Assembly: GCA_023430245.1 (NCBI GenBank)
Contig: JAEZBA010000426.1
Coordinates: forward strand, 1-6,652
Direction: 5' to 3'
Origin: Pseudomonadota bacterium
GTDB taxonomy: Bacteria > Pseudomonadota > Alphaproteobacteria > Rhizobiales > Xanthobacteraceae
DNA: 6,652 nucleotides
Shown here: piece after piece, positions 6,417 through 6,652 of the stretch
Numbering within the stretch: the first letter of the stretch is position 1
How the letters are laid out: each line of letters starts with the position of its first letter
Program-made: the position numbers and the translations under genes
The notes under the pieces: generated by a model
Databases searched by the model: none
What the model saw: only the letters and a program-made list of their open reading frames with translations
What the model was told of the DNA's origin: nothing

Positions 6417-6652
6417 CTAGAAATCGAAATTGATCATCTTCTTCATCACCATGACTCCCATCAGCATCCACGTCGCGCTGCCGAGCAGCATCAATTGCCC
6501 GGTCGGATGGGTCCAAAGGAGTTCGATGTAGGATGGGCTGGTGATCCAGACGATCGCCATGACCGCCGGCGGCAGCGAGCCGATAATGGTGGCGGAGGGG
6601 TTAGGCGCCATCGACATGGGCGGGGTGTTGGGCGTGATATTGTTTGGTTGGG
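6417..6652 (-). CDS. tadB: Tad pilus inner-membrane platform protein TadB, C-terminal fragment (partial)
   Basis: The frame stays open to the window edge and gives the last 77 residues, so the start is outside. From IIGSLPPAVM onward (about 22-77 from the edge) it looks like a normal TadB tail: a membrane helix, the SPSYIELLW loop, a second helix (LMLLGSATWMLMGVMVM) and the ending RKMINFDF-like KKMINFDF. It shares the type II secretion F fold with TadC and forms the platform with it. A Met at 6617 is internal and not the real start. The first 20 visible residues, rich in Pro, Asn and Thr with no Lys or Arg, do not look like TadB, which is basic and conserved there. The DNA beneath them is extremely G/T-rich on the plus strand and may contain sequence errors. 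Confidence 0.82.
   Translation of the reverse strand, partial: QPNNITPNTPPMSMAPNPSATIIGSLPPAVMAIVWITSPSYIELLWTHPTGQLMLLGSATWMLMGVMVMKKMINFDF

Noticed and set aside
1..6652. Mobile element, prophage, CRISPR array or defence system
   Set aside because: No transposase, integrase, regularly spaced repeats, nuclease or toxin-antitoxin pair was seen. Codon and base use are uniform along the genes apart from the right edge.

Overview
The window looks like chromosomal DNA of a high-GC alphaproteobacterium, most likely of the order Hyphomicrobiales and probably near Bradyrhizobium, Rhodopseudomonas or Afipia. This rests on codon use strongly biased to G/C at third positions, on protein resemblances recalled from memory, and on an intergenic palindromic element of a style I associate with that group. 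No search was run. There is no sign of a transposase, integrase, phage gene, CRISPR array, tRNA or rRNA.

Layout: (1) 1-1221, plus strand, the 3' three quarters of a fused two-domain ABC ATPase of the YejF type (peptide/microcin C-type importer). (2) 1336-2013, plus strand, a secreted DsbA-like thioredoxin-fold protein with a CPYC active site. (3) 2020-4278, minus strand, a tight two-gene operon: a leucyl aminopeptidase-family (M17) enzyme followed 6 nt later by a cytoplasmic SH3-NlpC/P60 peptidase. It converges on the dsbA-like gene with only 6 nt between the stop codons. (4) 4279-4401, a divergent intergenic region with an AT-rich patch holding two near-consensus CtrA-type sites. (5) 4402-5211, plus strand, a TPR lipoprotein resembling TadD. 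(6) 5212-5426, a 215-nt gene-free gap packed with palindromes. (7) 5427-6652, minus strand, tadC and the 3' end of tadB, the two inner-membrane platform proteins of a Tad (Flp pilus) secretion system.

Two functional themes appear. The left half concerns peptides: a probable peptide-importer ATPase, an aminopeptidase and a muropeptide-type endopeptidase, a set that could import and degrade peptides, possibly including wall-derived ones (inference from neighbourhood). The right half is the downstream edge of a tad pilus locus, with the lipoprotein TadD transcribed towards tadC.

Most of the window is ordinary core or near-core genome. I do not see a convincing undescribed system. The points most worth checking are the branched palindrome between tadD and tadC, the paired CtrA-like sites before tadD, and the G/T-rich right edge, where the tadB reading departs from its family in a way that suggests sequence error.
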